64,000 nt of DNA, taken from Rhodamnia argentea. Taxonomy: Eukaryota > Streptophyta > Magnoliopsida > Myrtales > Myrtaceae. Within the stretch, counting starts at the first letter, position 1. The number at the start of each line of letters is the position of its first letter. The stretch spans positions 28,506,283 through 28,570,282 of the forward strand of contig NC_063156.1 in the NCBI RefSeq assembly GCF_020921035.1. Reading direction: 5' to 3'. Shown here in pieces: positions 46,304 through 59,446 of the stretch. The notes below the pieces were generated by a model. That model saw nothing but the letters and a program-made list of their open reading frames with translations, was not told where the DNA came from and made no database searches. Made by a program: the position numbers and the translations under genes.

Positions 46304-49300
46304 ATGGCGGCATCGAGGCGTCTCCGCGACCTGCAGTCGCAGCAGGTGAACAAGACCTGCGTCGACTGCGCGCAGAAGAACCCGCAGTGGGCGTCGGTGT
46401 CCTACGGCGTCTTCATGTGCCTCGAGTGCTCCGGCAAGCACCGCGGCCTCGGCGTCCACATCTCCTTCGTCCGATCCGTCACCATGGACTCCTGGTCCGA
46501 GATCCAGATCAAGAAGATGGAGGTCGGGGGCAACGAGCAACTCAACGCCTTCCTCGCCCAGTATGGGATCCCCAAGGAGACCGACATCGTCACCAAGTAC
46601 AACACTAAGGCCGCCGGCGTATACCGCGACCGGATTCAGGCGCTCGCGGAGGGTCGCCCCTGGCGGGACCCTCCTGTTGTGAAGGAGAGCGTGGGTGGGG
46701 GCAAGAGCAGGCCTCCCCTGGCTCAGAAAACCGGCGGTGGCGGTAGCGCAGACGGTGGTTGGGATAGCTGGGATAATGACGACAGCTTTAGATCTTCGAG
46801 CGATATGAGGCGGAATCAATCGACCAGCGATATTAGGGGTGGTGCTGGCGGTGGAGGGAGAAGTGGCGCTCCGGTGAGATCTAAGTCTACACAGGACATC
46901 TATACTCGGTCGCAGTTGGAAGCATCTGCGGCTAATAAGGAGAGCTTCTTTGCTCAGAAGATGGCGGAGAATGATTCACGGCCTGAGGGGCTCCCACCCT
47001 CGCAGGGCGGAAAATATGTTGGGTTTGGATCGAGCCCTGCGCCTCCCAGGATCAGTAACAACAATAATTCACAAGGGGACGTGCTCTCTGTTGTATCCCA
47101 GGTTTGTTGTGCGGAAATTGTTGGTAATTCGATAGATTGATGTAGCGTAGATGTATAATTCGTGACTCGAGGATTTCGTTTTTTGCAGGGATTGGGTAGG
47201 TTGTCTTTGGTTGCGGCATCAGCAGCTCAGTCAGCTGCTAGTGTGGTCCAAGCAGGAACGAAGGAGATCTCTGCGAAGGTATGCAGAATTTGGAATACTA
47301 TTGGTTTGGCTCATATTTATTTGGACAAGAAGTTGCCTCTTTGAGCTATCTCAGAATGTAATTCGCCTGAACTAGGCCAGCAACAAGTTCAGCACTATTA
47401 GTTTAGGATGGAGAAGATTGGCTGCAGATATTTTGTTCTTGATTTCTTTCTCATGCTTAACATTCTCCGTTGTCATGGTAGATTTTTCTTGGAAATGATG
47501 AGACGAGGAATACTTTTTCTTGGTGTATCCTTGAATCTTTCTTTTGCATGCTAATGGCACTGGTTAGATAAATCAGTGAATCAAAGGGTTCAATCAGGGA
47601 TGGCAATTATTTGTATGGAATAGTGATTGGAGCATTGACCTTTTGGATACTTTGGATGATAATGGTGCAAAGTAAGCTAGCTTAGCGTAGAAGTTTTGAG
47701 CAATGTTAAAGCATGTGGGTCATGAAAAAAATACAAGTCATATGTAGTCTCGTAGCCATCTGGTATATCTTGAATTTGCATTTGTTTGAGAATGTGTTTT
47801 GGACGATTATTTTGAGCTGACTTTTTGGGCAGAAATTTTAGTGGCTCTTGTTGTTATGATTCTGAACGATGCAACATAATTGGACAACTTAATTCTTGAT
47901 ATTTGGGAGCTAACTTACAGCAGAAAACTGACATTTGATAATTGCATCATTACGGGGGTGAGGTTACAGGCGAAGGCCCATGTAGTTTTTTTCTTTTTCT
48001 TCGGAGTGAGGGACAATGTCACATTCCATCGAATTGGAAAAGGTTTCGAAGAGCGTTCGAGTTTATTTATGGCTTGAAACGATTCAAAGCATGGGCGACT
48101 ACTACTACAGCATTTGCAATTGTGTTTGTGGATTAGGGATGAATTACAACACTTGTTTCATTTTGCTGGAGAGATATACCCTTTACTTGAGGCCAATACT
48201 GGATAAGTATTGTTGCTCTTTCCAGTCAAGCAACGTTATGGAACATATGTGGGATTTCCTTGCAGAAAGATTAAAAGTAACCTGAATGGTTTGAGAGTTG
48301 TCTCCACTAGTTCTGTAGATTGATGACCATATTTTAGAGATAGCACCCACTAGGACTCCTTTTTATCTTGTCAAATAGTTTATTTTTTAGTGGGTAGCGC
48401 ACTTACATTTTCATTAGTATCGTGAGTTCAGATTGGCCAGGAATTGCTTTAGTTTCTTGGACTCTTAAGTACCTCATCGTCTGTTTCCTGATGGTCTTCT
48501 CTGTGTCATTTCCACCATATGCTTTCAAAATCCTTAAAGTCATTGTGTTTTGAGTGGGAATGTGGTCGCCCTTGAAGCAAGTGATTCTTGCATTATGCCC
48601 TGTTTTTTTTCCTGCGCCACTTTGCTCTTTGAAGTTAATATGTGTCACTTTACTCCCTATCCTTTCACAACCTGTCCTAGTTTTACTTGAAATCCTTAGT
48701 ATCGTTGTACTTCTATGCGAATGTAGTCACTCACCCTTGAAATCCTTCCTTGTTAGTCACATGCATAAGGAGTAACTGAATCCCATCCTAAAAACACATT
48801 AAGGATTTGGGGAAATGTAGGTAGTGTAAATGTAAAGGACAATGTTCCCGTACTACCAAAACAAAAAAGAAGAAGCAGGGAATTGCAAGGGTAATATAAA
48901 CAAAACAATTTTAGCCAGAAAATTGATGTGGTTGGGTAGTGCAAAATTCGTTGGCAGGCTTCATCTTTTCTCATTGGACAAAAAAATAGAACAAACCTGT
49001 ATTTTTTTTTTTTTTTTGAATTAGTTGTACAAGGATGGTGAGTCCAAAATTGATGTCCCGATTAGACTGATAGTTTGAAGAGAGATCACAATGAAGATAC
49101 CTTGAGACAGATGAATCCCTTTAGGCATCATAACAGCACATCCCCGGAGTTCTTGAGCATCACACTTGAAAAAAATTGTCACCTATAATCCAAAAGCAAA
49201 CAATTGCTAAAACTCGATAAACTTCACTCACTCCATGGTTTCTATGCATTGGAGAGCATGTATTTATATAATCAAATCTCACTCCAAACTGAAGCAGGAA

Positions 49301-50942
49301 ACCTCTAGACAAGAGACATAACTGAAATAGGTATCCTAGTACAAGAAATGTGATATCCTACTTATACTAGAATGTGAAGATTCATAAATTGTTAGCAGTA
49401 CTCAAATCTTAATAGGAGAGATTCTACCCAGTTAGCACTCTTGTTTGAGTCGTGAATTGATACGACTGTCCATCATATTCAAAGCTTGGTAAAGCATCCA
49501 ATATTTGGACAAAAATGTCAACTTGTTTAACTGTGTGACTTCATCGAGTTACGGGGAAGTAGTTAGAGTTCTGGTGGCATAATGGGCCTTGTTCCCTTTA
49601 GCTCGTAATGTCTGAAAATAGCATAGTCAAAGTGCATCCAGAAGGAAAGGGATATTACAGAAGGAGTGAAAGAAGCTCGACTGATTAGAGAGGAGCTTAC
49701 TAATAACAAAGAGACTAATAGGTTTAGACTGGAAGCAAGGTGCCCATAAGGGTTTATAATTCTTGTGACCTGGTCGAATTGGGAGAAGCTGTAGGTATTA
49801 TTGCGGGTCGCATTAAGCGGGTGTTCTTGTTCTCTGCTGTCAGCTTCTGTGTTTTGATGTTAACAATAGGTTGCAGAAATGTGTAAGAAATGATGTGATT
49901 TCACTGTGGTCTTTGCAAGCGTTTCTCTGATGTACTTAAAAGTATGTAATGGGTAGCTTCTCCTTTTTCTCACATTTTGTTAGTTTTGTTTCAGCCTGTA
50001 GCTCTCGATGATTTTAAGAACTTGTTGTGGATTTTACAAATTTCAGGCACTTTTCTTTTCTTATTATTTTGCTTGAAAGGCTCCCTGTCTTCTTTTTTTG
50101 CCCAATAACTAAATTCTTATGCTCTGAGGACAACATTGGACGTTTAAATGACCTTTTTGCATATTGCTGTGTTGTTGCCAAAATATCTTCCGTGAAATGT
50201 CAACCATTTGCTGGCCTTTTAGCAATGTGGACGATGATGGTTTAGTATCTTTTTCAGATACTTTCATCTATGAAAACCACAAGGCTGCGGGTTGTTTTTT
50301 TGTTGGAGTAAAATCTAGGATCTTTGTGGTTGCTAAAATTGAGGCAATTGTCTGGATGACTTTCTGGGAGTTTTGACTGGTTCTTTTGATTCTGTTGATA
50401 TGAATTGCTTTTTGGTTATATTGAGATAATTGATTTTACAGGTGAAGGAAGGAGGCTATGATCACAAGGTGAATGAAACTGTCAATGTCGTGACCAACAA
50501 AACAACAGAGATTGGACAGAGGACGTGGGGCATTATGAAAGGAGTAATGGCGATAGCTTCCCAGAAGGTTGAGGAGTATACTAAAGATGGCATGAACCGG
50601 AACAATGAAAACTGGCAAAGAAATGACAGCGAGAGAAATGGATATTATCAGGAGTTTAAGCAAGAGAGCAAAGGAGGGAATGCTTCTTCTGGAGGGCAGT
50701 CTTCCTCAAGTGGAAATGCCCAAACCTTTAGCTCGACCTCTTGGGATGATTGGGATCACAAAGAGAATAAGAAGGAAGAAACAACAAAGGGAGGCACATC
50801 TGGTAACAATGACAGTTGGGCTGGATGGGATGATGCGAAGGACGACGGATATGATAACTGGTGTCAGAGTGCTCCAAATAAGGGAACTGCTGGTCCAAAT
50901 GGGAAATCAGATTCCACCTGGACAGAAGGAGGCTTCCTTTAA
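46304..50942 (+). CDS. AGD7: ARF GTPase-activating protein, AGD6/AGD7 type
   Basis: ARF-GAPs stimulate GTP hydrolysis on ARF1-type small GTPases at the Golgi and control coat release. Exons: 46304-47101, 47189-47278, 50442-50942 (462 aa, close to Arabidopsis AGD7). The N-terminal ArfGAP domain (about residues 1-120) has the zinc finger CVDC (19-22) and CLEC (39-42), and the arginine finger Arg47 in [16 protein letters not shown]. The middle is Gly/Ser-rich with [11 protein letters not shown] and RSKSTQDIY repeats. A hydrophobic/amphipathic part follows ([18 protein letters not shown], and a segment with [20 protein letters not shown]) that could sense membranes. The tail is rich in W-D-x-W motifs (SWDDWDH, SWAGWDD). 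Intron 2 is unusually long (3.16 kb, 47279-50441). AGD6 (At3g53710) is next to MEE40 and CHX20 in Arabidopsis, so AGD6 or AGD7 are equal names. Confidence 0.95.
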
Positions 50943-51985
50943 GGTATATATGACAACTTCTCTATCATGCTTTCAAATGAAAGTTTGTGTGGTGTGAATT
51001 GTTGCGAAAGCCGATGTTTATCTTAATGCTAAGGACCGAATGCCCTGTTCTTTTTCATTTGTATTTTTTCTCAAAGAGAAAGAGTTTTTCACATCTCGAA
51101 GAAGCTTCTTATTTAATTTTTTTTCCCACTGTCATACGCGGTACTTAAACTTCACATAGACTGATGGAGGTGTCGATAGTGTTGAGCTCTCAGCATTGAC
51201 CCCTCTGCTATGTCTGACTTGTTCTAATTATGAACTATTTAACAAGAACAGTTTTCGATCAGATAATTTTTTACGTGGCAAGGTAGATCATATTATATTT
51301 TCTCCTGACTCCATTTTATTTGACTTTTTGACAAGATTGTGGCTAGTCATCTGATGGCGAGGAAGACGGAAATCTATTCAATAGAAGGCATCAAACAGCT
51401 GCCGAGAATCGTTTCTAAACGTTTTTTTTCTAGATTTTGCGTCAATGTTTTGTTTTGAAATTTATGGACAGCTTTGGCATGTTCCGAAGTAGTTTATGTA
51501 TGTGTAACTGTCGTGAAAGGTTGAGAGAAGACTGATTTTTGTGAGTACAATATCATTATTTGTAACTGGAATTTTTTTTAAAAGCAATTCAACAGGCATG
51601 TCGACTTCAGTCGGATATATCGCCTTTTGCGATTGTTGGTTCCATGTTATTTCGTTTTTGGTTAGTATTTACAAGTTTGTTGCCGGTCCAAATTTGTTAA
51701 AGATGAAGCTATTGTGGTAAGGTTTAGGTTTACCACAATGGGCAGATGATACATGGCTGAAAATTGATAACTAGACATATTAGTAACATCCGTGGCACTT
51801 GGACCAAAAAAAAAAAAAAACATCCGTGGCACGCTCGGTGCTTATTTGACTCATATTGTTACACTACAAGTCAGTGACCAACCTCGTTACAGGGTTTCGA
51901 CCCAAAACAAAAAAAAAAAACCTCGCTACAGGGGACTGTACAGAAAAGGTTACGTACGACCTCCTTTCGCCTCTTGCCGGGCCGC
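50943..51985. other. convergent 3' region between the ARF-GAP and CHX20-like genes
   Basis: Should contain both 3' UTRs. Near 51790-51935 there are two A-runs, each preceded and followed by a near-identical word ('catccgtggcac' and 'aacctcg(t/c)tacagg'), which look like two small duplications around poly-A tracts. No gene is seen. Confidence 0.5.
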
Positions 51986-54900
51986 TCAAGCACATGATTC
52001 CTCGTTCGCGCCATTGATGATCTTGCAATTTTTCTCCGGAGCCTCGTTGCTTTGGACCGCCCTCTGTTGCTGCACCACAAGGATGGAGGATATGATTCCC
52101 TCGTCCGATCGAGCGAAAATGCTTCCTATGATCCCCAGTTCGTCGTGCTCAATCTCGTGGCCGGCCAGCTTTGCCTCCATCCACCATGGGAACTTACCCT
52201 TCCCTACAACAACCAAATCGTATTCCCGGCTTCGGCCTATTGCCGTCAGCGCTTCCATGAGGTGGTTGTTCACGGCCTTCGCCGAGTAGTTTGCCGAGCC
52301 CTGATAAGTCCTGAATTCCTCCACCCCCGCCTCGTCCATTTCCTGTTCGAGAGAATTTACTTCTGATTGTTTACTCTTTATTTCATCTACCCCTGGCTCC
52401 GCAGGGATGCATCGTCTCCCCTTGAACAGATTTGGTGAGGAAGAGCTTGTGACGCTCACAAGATCCTTCCCGGCTTCATCCATGAACCTTATGATGCTAA
52501 CCTTGACCGTAGAATTGTTTGCCATCCTTCGCACCAGAGCCAGAGCCTCGCGATCGTCAGGTCCGCCAAAGAACACGATGCAAATCCGTCTTTCCACAGT
52601 GACTTCCTGCTCTTCGCATTGCTTGAACTTGTCGCCAAGCCCGCGATCTAGGAGTACCGCCACTGTGCACGGCGCGCTTTCGAGCACTTTCCTGTTGACC
52701 TCTCTCCATTCGTAGCTCACGCTCTCTTCTTCCTCCTCGTTCTCTCCTCTCCATTGCTTGTGAAACGGCAAGATGATCATTTCCGCCCGCTTCTCTTGCG
52801 CCACGTGGTTGATGTCCTCGTGCATGGTGGACAAGACCGAGATGGCCGTCGAGTGGTGGATAGTCAGGCGACTCGCTTGGCTGTACGCCTGAAGGGCCAC
52901 CGCCACCTGGTCATGCATGGCGCCGTGACAAAAGCGGCTGACGAGGGGAAGCCCGTTCTTCCGAGCTCTCCTGACCATGATGATGGATGATGGACGGCTG
53001 GTGAGCTTGACGAGCCGCACCACGTGGAGCCGGAGAGGGGGACTTAGACTAGTCCTCGTGAACTCCACGAGTTTCATTAGCGACGGTATGTTTCCCGGTC
53101 CGTGTACGCAAGCGAGTACTCGGAGCTCGTCTTCCGAAAGGTGTGGTTGTCTTCTCAATCGGCGAATGACCAGAGGAGGGATGATTTGCCTTGGTTTATA
53201 GATGGCCATGACCGTAGGAGTCGTCATGAAGGTGGTGAATATCGCCATGAGGACTAGAATCGCGAAAACCTCGTCGTTCAGGACCTGTTTGTTGACAAGG
53301 AAAGCAAACGAATCAATCTCTTCATACACTTCAAAATATCAACTTGTAGCTTCTAGTCTGACTCAACAAACCAATTAGCGTATATAAATTGTTTTTTCGG
53401 AAAATTACTTAGTTCAACGCTAAATGGTGTTTTAGTAGTAAAACGACTTAATCCTCATCATTACTTGAGCATTTAACTTTCATCTTTTTGGAAAACAAAG
53501 AGAGAGAATTTGGTAAGACATTCTTCACCGACTAAAAGGAACAATTCTTTCGATGTAGTGCTCCTTTCAAAAGGGTAGAATAGAACACATGCAATCTCAT
53601 TTTATTCCAAAAGCGACCACCACGGATTCTATTTCAATCATAAACAAAACCTAATCTCCTCAATAATCCCTAAAAAGAGGAAAACATCTCGAACATAACC
53701 ACAACATAAAGCATAAAGATAGAAAGTAGAAAAATTGAATCGACACATCATCCCGCACTGCTTGTGCGGGTCCATACAAGTTCTATATAGCCTCGAAGAA
53801 GCCGTATAGATTATTATATTCCAAACTAAAACTCTAGGAAAAGATGAAAACGAGCACTCATAACGAAATTTTTAATGTCATGATTAATCTCCCACTATCA
53901 TAAAAAAAGAATCATATCACGAAACCCTATTTGGCTTAATTTAGTCCGATTCACTGGGTAAGTGCTGGCTTTGTTGGAGGTGGAAGTCAAAAAAGGCACG
54001 TGGCCGCCACAATGATGCATCCTCTCCCCACGTCTATTCTTCTTTCTGGAGCATATTGAAACTTGGTTTCGGCGGGGACATTGGCGAATCATTTGATCTA
54101 CACCACCTCCAACAAAAGCTAAACCAGACCCTAATCACATTTTGATTAACCCTCTGCACTTTTTGACAAGCGTGTTGTTCGAAGAGTTCTCCTTGTCCTA
54201 CCCAAAGATTAGGACAGCTCTTGACACGGCTTATAGATAGGTGAAACGTGCTTGTCATTGAGTAAAATATCTGTTAAGTGGGTGTTGCCCATTCGGTGCC
54301 ACGAACCAATATGATCATGACTTCTGTGAAGCTCACATATCGAAGTGGCCATCGTTTTTGTGCTCATTAAATATTGGAATTGGTTACATCTTCACAGGTG
54401 TGGCGACTAATTGACTAGCACTTTCTTGTGCACTGGAGGGTTAACAAGAAGGGAGGTCGGTAATCTTGTGGATTGCCACTGAAAAGATAAGTATAAACCC
54501 ATTTATGCACACAAGTTTCTGGAAGCCTGAATACCCTGCCATGAGACAACCAGAAATTTAGGATCATCATTTACTTTATGAGCATACCAAGGATGTGGAT
54601 TTTAGTTACATAGTTTGTACGCTAACTTAAGCATGAAGTTTCTCAGTTTTCCCCTTTTCTTGTTGGGAAAAAAACAACCTATGATTTACTGCTGATTGTC
54701 TAAATAGGGATCGGCGAACAGCAACTTAAAAACCCTAGTTACCATCACGACGGACTCTTTCTATACATCAATTTGCGGAAAGGTTTGCTTTGACATATTC
54801 ATGGGGTCCGGAATTTGCTTACGGCGGCGGGCCTTTTCGCCATCGAAAGAGAAGTTCTCGTGCATTATGTGTTCCAACCAAGGCTTATACATCTAGATTT

Positions 54901-56702
54901 GTCCTTGAGAGCAAAGTTCTCTTAAGTTGTTTGATCTTGCTAAGGGCGGAAAGCAGCAGGTTTAAAAATCAAAGAGTAAAGTGCACCGTAGAATGTCTTT
55001 TAACAAGTCAAGGGGAACATGGATCCAAACACTATTGGAAGGTGAGAGAGTAATCGTAGCTCGATCAATGTGAACTATACTAAGACTAGCAAATTCTACA
55101 AAATCGATTTACAAGATAATGCGTCGTCGATTGTCAACAAACTTTGGACACCCATCTTAGCTAAGTAAAGACACTAACAGTGGACTCGTGCAATAAAAGT
55201 TTAGGAACATAAATATGTCAGAGAGCTTAAAAAGTAAGTTTTGCCGTTCATGGATGAGTTGATTAATTAGACTTAAACATCCATTTTGATCTTGTCTCAA
55301 AATCTTGGAAGATGGAAACACTGACCTTCTTCTCTTTGCCAATGTTGAGAACGATGAGCTCCACCAACCCTCTAGTGTTCATCAACACACCCAGCGCAAG
55401 GGATTCCCTAATGGGAATCATACACACCATTGCCACCACAAATGTCCCTAGAATTTTCCCGGTACATGCCATGGATATTACCAGCACCGACAACCCCCAT
55501 GCCTCCGCCCCCTGGATCTTAGCGATGTTGGTCTTCAATCCGCTCGATGCGAAGTAGAGCGGGAGGAGCAAACCCGACACGAAGTCCTCGATCCTCTTGA
55601 TCAATCTAGTTGCGAACACTCCTCCTTTCGGGATCGTCAAGCCGAACACGAAGGCTCCGAAGATGGCGTGGATCCCTATAAGATCTGTCATGAACCCGGA
55701 TAGCATTACCCCGGCAAGGGTTATGCAAATATATGCCTCGTCCATGACATCGTACTCCGGCGAGCATTGTCGGGCCATCCAGCTCATCATGGGCCGGATG
55801 ACAACAAACATGAAGCCGACATAGGCCATACCCGAAATGAGGATCCACAAGGAAATCAACGGGCTTTTCGGGCAGCCGCTGCCACCCCCGGCGAGCGCTA
55901 CTGCCAGGGCCAGCATGATCCAAGCAGCCACGTCATTGAACGCGGCGGCGGCCATCGCGGTCTCGCCCACTCGGGTGGTGAGAAGCTTGAGCTCCGCAAG
56001 GATGCGGGCTAGGACGGGGAACGCGGTGATGGACAGGGCGACTCCCATGAACATAAGGAACTGGCTGTAACCGACCTTATCTTCCCCGTGGACGAGCTTG
56101 CGGAGGATGAAGGTGGCCCCCATTCCGAAGAGGAAAGGAAGGCATATGCCGGCAAACGCGATGCCAAAAGCCTTCTTGCCGCTCCTCCGGATGGAGCCCA
56201 AGTCAAGCTCGAGGCCTACTAGGAACAAATAGAAGAGTAGGCCGATGCTCGCCACGGACTCGAGTACTGGAATGCTCCACGCGGGGAAAACTAGGTTCAG
56301 GAAGCTGTCGACGCGCCCTAGTGCCGACGGCCCGAGCAGAATCCCACCCTGAAAAAAGAAATCGAACCCAAAACACGTCATGCGCGTTGCTTAACCTCTT
56401 ATGACATACAGATTTTTCACGAATCTCCTACGCTGGCCATTCGATGCCTTCACGATTTTGTTCTCAATTTACGATATCACAACCGGAAAGGCCAATCAAA
56501 AGCAATCATGTACCAAAATCTCAGCAATGACTTTGGGTTGGCGAAGCGGCTTGAGGAGGAAGGCGAGGAATCGGCTGAGGAAGAGGACCAAAACGGTTTG
56601 GACGATGAGCAAAGGGAAGGCGTGGTTCAGCGGGTTGTCTCCTTGCCACGCTCCGTCCGACGATGTCCTCACCGTCGTCACGTTGGGCGGCAACATCGAC
56701 AT
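51986..56702 (-). CDS. CHX20: cation/H+ exchanger, CHX20-like
   Basis: CHX20 is a CPA2-family K+(cation)/H+ antiporter of endomembranes; in Arabidopsis it acts in guard cells during stomatal opening. Exons on the minus strand: 56702-56514, 56348-55326, 53284-51986 (2511 nt, 836 aa). The N-terminal half is the Na+/H+ exchanger domain with about 12 membrane segments: NHAFPLLIVQTVLVLFLSRF, KPLRQPKVIAEIL, GGILLGPSALGR, then AAFNDVAAW near residue 202 (the conserved Asp of this family) and GFMTDLIGIHAIFGAFVFGL. The C-terminal half is cytosolic, with STMHEDINHVA, MIILPFHKQW and DLVVVGKG blocks. Intron 2 is 2.04 kb. The start could also be 56696 or, less likely, 56771, all in frame. The C-terminus is less like Arabidopsis CHX20 than the copy at the right edge. 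Confidence 0.94.
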
Positions 56703-57255
56703 GGTTGATGAGCAAAACTTCTTTGAGATTGAGCTCGACGAGGGTTCCGATAAGATTAATGGAGCTTTCACAAAATCTGAGGATGCCTTGGGCTATTTAA
56801 GGTCGATGGCATGGAACTTTCGATTGTGAATAAACACTAGCTTACTCCAAGTGCGCCTAGATTCATATAATATGTTGTCATATTCTCCGTAACGTAGAAT
56901 ATTAATTTTGGTGGATAACTTTGCGTTCCACTAAAACGGTTTTGATGTTAACATAGATAGGGTAAAGGCTGTGCGTGGACACGTTCCATCATTTTTTTTT
57001 TATTGGAACAATATGACCTTAATGCCTAACATATAAACGTGAATCGAGAAAATTCGTGGTCAATGCTGCTTTCGATCTTTCTTTTGAATTGTTACCGTCA
57101 CTAATCAATAGGATGATATTGATTTATTATGTGGTAATCTTCCCTATGCGTCGCAACAGTACAAGTACCTAAACCAAACTTTTAAGCCAAACACAATCGA
57201 AAGTTTCACCCTTCCCGCACCACTAGATTGCGGGAGAAAGTATCAAAGAAAACCC

Positions 57256-57803
57256 AAACTCATTTCATTGGTAGCACTTCAATTCTAAACCTTTCAATTG
57301 GACCAATTTAGTCCTAAAGCTTTACACATTTTTTTCAATGGGGTCCAATCGGCCAATTTTGGCTGAAAATCGTGACATGTACGCCAACCATCTTACGTGG
57401 TATGGCCAACACCAACATGGATAATTTTTTAATAATTATTTATGTTTTATAATTTTTTTGTTCTTTCTCTTTTTTTTTCTTTCTTTCAGTTTGGCTGGCA
57501 AGGGCTTGTAAGCCCTTGCCTAGTGGCTGGCAATAGTCTCCAACAACCGTCAGGTCCGTCACCCAACAAAATGAAAGGAAAAAAATAGAACAAATAGAAT
57601 TAAAAAAATTTGAATTTTTAAGAAGAAAATTGTAAAACTTGTTCACTTGAGCGCCTCGAGATGTAGGACCACTAGCATCCACGTTAGCAATTTTTCGCCA
57701 AAACTACTCAAATGAAATCAATTGGCACTAATATGAAAAGATTTAGGACTAATTAATCTAATTAAAAGATTTAGAACTGAATTGGTACCAATGCAATGAG
57801 TTT
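57256..57803. repeat. complete member of a dispersed hairpin repeat family, about 548 bp
   Basis: The left end 'aaactcatttcattgg' is mirrored by 'ccaatgcaatgagttt' at the right end. The arms carry 'cctttcaattggacc' and 'gctgaaaatcgtgacatgta' against 'gatttaggactaatt' and 'cgttagcaatttttcgcc'. The centre has 'ggcaagggcttgtaagcccttgcc', itself a perfect palindrome. No coding capacity is visible; related copies lie at 60838-61554, 28100-28570 and 14745-15050. Confidence 0.7.
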
Positions 57804-57815
57804 ATGACTTTTTGG

Positions 57816-58738
57816 AAGGTCTAATATCTAAAAAAAACTCAAACTATAGCCTTTGTCCTAGTTATATCCAAAACTTTTTTGTTATTTCATAAAAAACCCG
57901 CAACTTTAGCCTTTGTCCCAATTATATCCAAATATTTTTTTTTGTCTTATAAAAAACCCACAACTTTTACTTTTGTCCCAATTCTATCGGCATGATACCC
58001 AAAAAATCCTCAACTTTAACATCTGTCCCAATTTTATCCAAAAGTTTTTTTTGTCTCGTAAAGAACTTTCAACTTTTACTTATATCTCAATTCTACCACC
58101 GCTAGTCTTCCATCCATAATCACCATTAGTTAATCTTACGTAGCTCGTATTTTCTCGTCTAACTTATCAATAAATCTTTGAAATTCAAAAACATCGGGTT
58201 TCGAGAACGACCATATTTGAGGTCATTCGTCCAAATGATCAAATCTCCACGTTTAGCCATTATTTGGGCTATTGAGTGCCAGCAAGAATCTGAAACACGT
58301 AGTCTTAAGTGGCTCTATATCTCCGGACAATATGTAGGGGAAGCAGACAACATAAGAGAAGCTGTGGGATTTTCCATATCATCTTTGTTGAGGTGTAATT
58401 TATTAACGATGCGAAAATATCATGTAGAATTAAGTAACGGTGATTATGAATGGAAGGTTAATGGTGGTAGAATTGATACAAAAGTAAAAGCTGGGAGTTT
58501 TTTATGAAACAAAAAAAGTTTTGGATATAATTAGGACATATGATAAAGTTAGGGGTTTCTTTAGGTGTTAGGTTGGTAGAATAGGGGTAAAAGCTAAAGT
58601 TAAGGGTTTTTTTAGTATCATGCAAGTAAAATTGGGACAAAAGTAAAAGTTGAGGGTTTTTTATGAGACAAAAAAAAGTTTTGGATATAATTGGGATAAA
58701 GGTTAAAATTTGAGATTTTTTTTGGGTATTGGGCCCTT
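57816..58738. mobile_element. MITE-like inverted-repeat element with internal tandem units
   Basis: The left end 'aaggtctaatatctaaaaaa' is mirrored at the right by 'ttttttgggtattgggccctt'-like sequence. Each arm is built of 2-4 short tandem units of the form 'aaaaacc-caactttta-cttttgtcccaatt-tatcc', so the arms pair in several registers. About 58143-58440 is a unique spacer. No transposase was found and no target duplication could be set with confidence. Confidence 0.65.
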
Positions 58739-59446
58739 ATTGGATACTTAGGTTTGTTTATTTTGAAGAAAATAATTGATTTGAAAAATATTTTTCTAAA
58801 AAAAATTACCCGTATCACTTAAAATAATAAGGCAATAAATAATACTTTCATTGTGAATAAAACTTTATGTCTAAATATTTTTATGGACTATACATATATT
58901 TTTTATTCATTCATTTTTATAAGGGATATAAGAGATCGTATTTAAAAGAAATATTTTCAAATCACTTATTTTTCGCAAAACAAATACAACCTTACTTTCT
59001 CCCTAGATTACGGACTTTGTGGCTACCTTCGTTCTTCCATTCTTCGTCCGGATCGCATGTGAGAGGGCATATGTCAAGTCCCTCAAATATGTGGTTATAA
59101 GTTTATGTCGACCATGTGATGTCCTTCGTCTGTTAGCTAAGATTTTAGTCAAGAATAAACATATTACTAGGAAAAGAAAACAGAAAGTCCATGGGGTCAA
59201 TGTTGTCTGGACTTGGAAAAAAAATTGTTGTCCGGAAATTCTCGACCAAAAAAAAAAAAAAGAAATTGCTAGCTTGACAATCTAACAATACTGTAAATTA
59301 TTTATGATCACACGATCTTCCAATTAATGAGTGTTTTATGCAAAATACAGGATGATGATGTGTGAATCTACGATTGAAATTATATTGACCCTAACAGTAC
59401 TGTAAGGGAAAACAAAATATTGATTGGACACAAACTGCATTGGACA

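Noticed and set aside
46028-46819. 263-codon open frame on the minus strand
   Set aside because: It is antisense to ARF-GAP exon 1, whose zinc finger is unmistakable; the shadow arises from high GC.
52052-53201. several plus-strand frames of 74-104 codons
   Set aside because: They are antisense to the long last exon of the CHX20-like gene.
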